Shown: positions 63,792-64,000 of the stretch, piece after piece
How the letters are laid out: each line of letters starts with the position of its first letter
Numbering within the stretch: position 1 is the stretch's first letter
Origin: Mesonia hippocampi
GTDB taxonomy: Bacteria; Bacteroidota; Bacteroidia; Flavobacteriales; Flavobacteriaceae
Length of the DNA: 64,000 nucleotides
Assembly: GCF_014197445.1 (NCBI RefSeq)
Contig: NZ_JACIFO010000003.1
Span: 124,001-188,000 of the forward strand
Reading direction: 5' to 3'
The notes under the pieces: generated by a model
The model's database searches: none
Seen by the model: only the letters and a program-made list of their open reading frames with translations
What the model was told of the DNA's origin: nothing
Made by a program: the position numbers and the translations under genes

Positions 63792-64000
63792 TTATTTAAT
63801 TTCGTCTCTTGTTAACACCTCATCTATCATTCCGTATGCTTTTGCTTTATCGGCTTTCATCCAATAATCACGGTCACTATCTTCGTAAACTTTATCGTAT
63901 GATTGCCCGCTATGTTTAGAGATGATATTGTATAACTCCTCTTTAAGAATTAAAATCTCTCTTGCGGTAATTTCGATATCACTGGCCTGTCCTTGTGCGC
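63792..64000 (-). CDS. clpP: ATP-dependent Clp protease proteolytic subunit ClpP (5' part outside the window)
   Basis: The last 68 codons or so of clpP on the minus strand, running off the right edge. Translation reads from [14 protein letters not shown] through [19 protein letters not shown] to [15 protein letters not shown] and a TAA at 63792-63794. The catalytic Asp region (about SDRDYWM) is included; Ser and His lie outside. Directly followed by clpX, the usual clpP-clpX order. Confidence 0.93.
   Translation of the reverse strand, partial: AQGQASDIEITAREILILKEELYNIISKHSGQSYDKVYEDSDRDYWMKADKAKAYGMIDEVLTRDEIK

Overview
The window is a stretch of AT-rich chromosome from a member of the Flavobacteriaceae (phylum Bacteroidota). 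The basis is the gldK-L-M-N block for gliding and type IX secretion, Bacteroidota-type promoters (TTG, about 20 bp, TAnnTTTG), A-rich leaders with little Shine-Dalgarno, and many families typical of the phylum (DUF5686, DUF983, 2TM, DUF2797, S46 peptidase). The gene order topA, arginase-like, gldKLMN and miaB, lptE, secG, groESL, clpXP also fits. Genus and species cannot be named from the sequence alone.

Layout. 1-3.9 kb: end of an AsmA-like gene, three lineage-specific exported proteins, an OmpW-type porin. 4-10 kb: rpsU with an unusual leader, DUF2797, a GH3-family acyl-adenylating enzyme, then a minus-strand operon (PLP desulfhydrase/ACC-deaminase family, LysM glucosaminidase lipoprotein, hemL). 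10-13.4 kb: small membrane proteins, deoxynucleoside kinase, fatty acid hydroxylase. 13.4-20 kb: pyrophosphatase, DUF5686 outer-membrane protein, pdhB, etfBA, bifunctional nuclease. 20-28.8 kb: nucleotide and envelope metabolism: NupC transporter, hydrolase, thyA (preceded by a structured-RNA-like element), folA, fabD, DegT aminotransferase, KDO transferase, coiled-coil lipoprotein.

28.9-39.2 kb is an accessory island. It holds a complete type I restriction-modification system (hsdR, hsdM, hsdS) on the minus strand, interrupted by a DUF3800 gene, a tyrosine recombinase and a second complete hsdS reading frame on the plus strand. That second frame has no ATG start. The two hsdS genes lie tail to tail and share a near-identical 24-bp inverted repeat (22/24) at their 5' ends, so flipping the 2.4 kb between the repeats would exchange the whole specificity subunit. 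This is the strongest candidate in the window for a phase-variable system.

39.5-64 kb returns to core genome: S46 dipeptidyl peptidase, initiator tRNA, ABC-F ATPase, FAD oxidoreductase, gldNMLK, an arginase-fold protein that has lost metal ligands, topA, miaB, a receiver-less sigma-54-type activator, lptE, secG, groES-groEL, clpX and the end of clpP. Most convergent gene pairs are separated by strong palindromic terminators.
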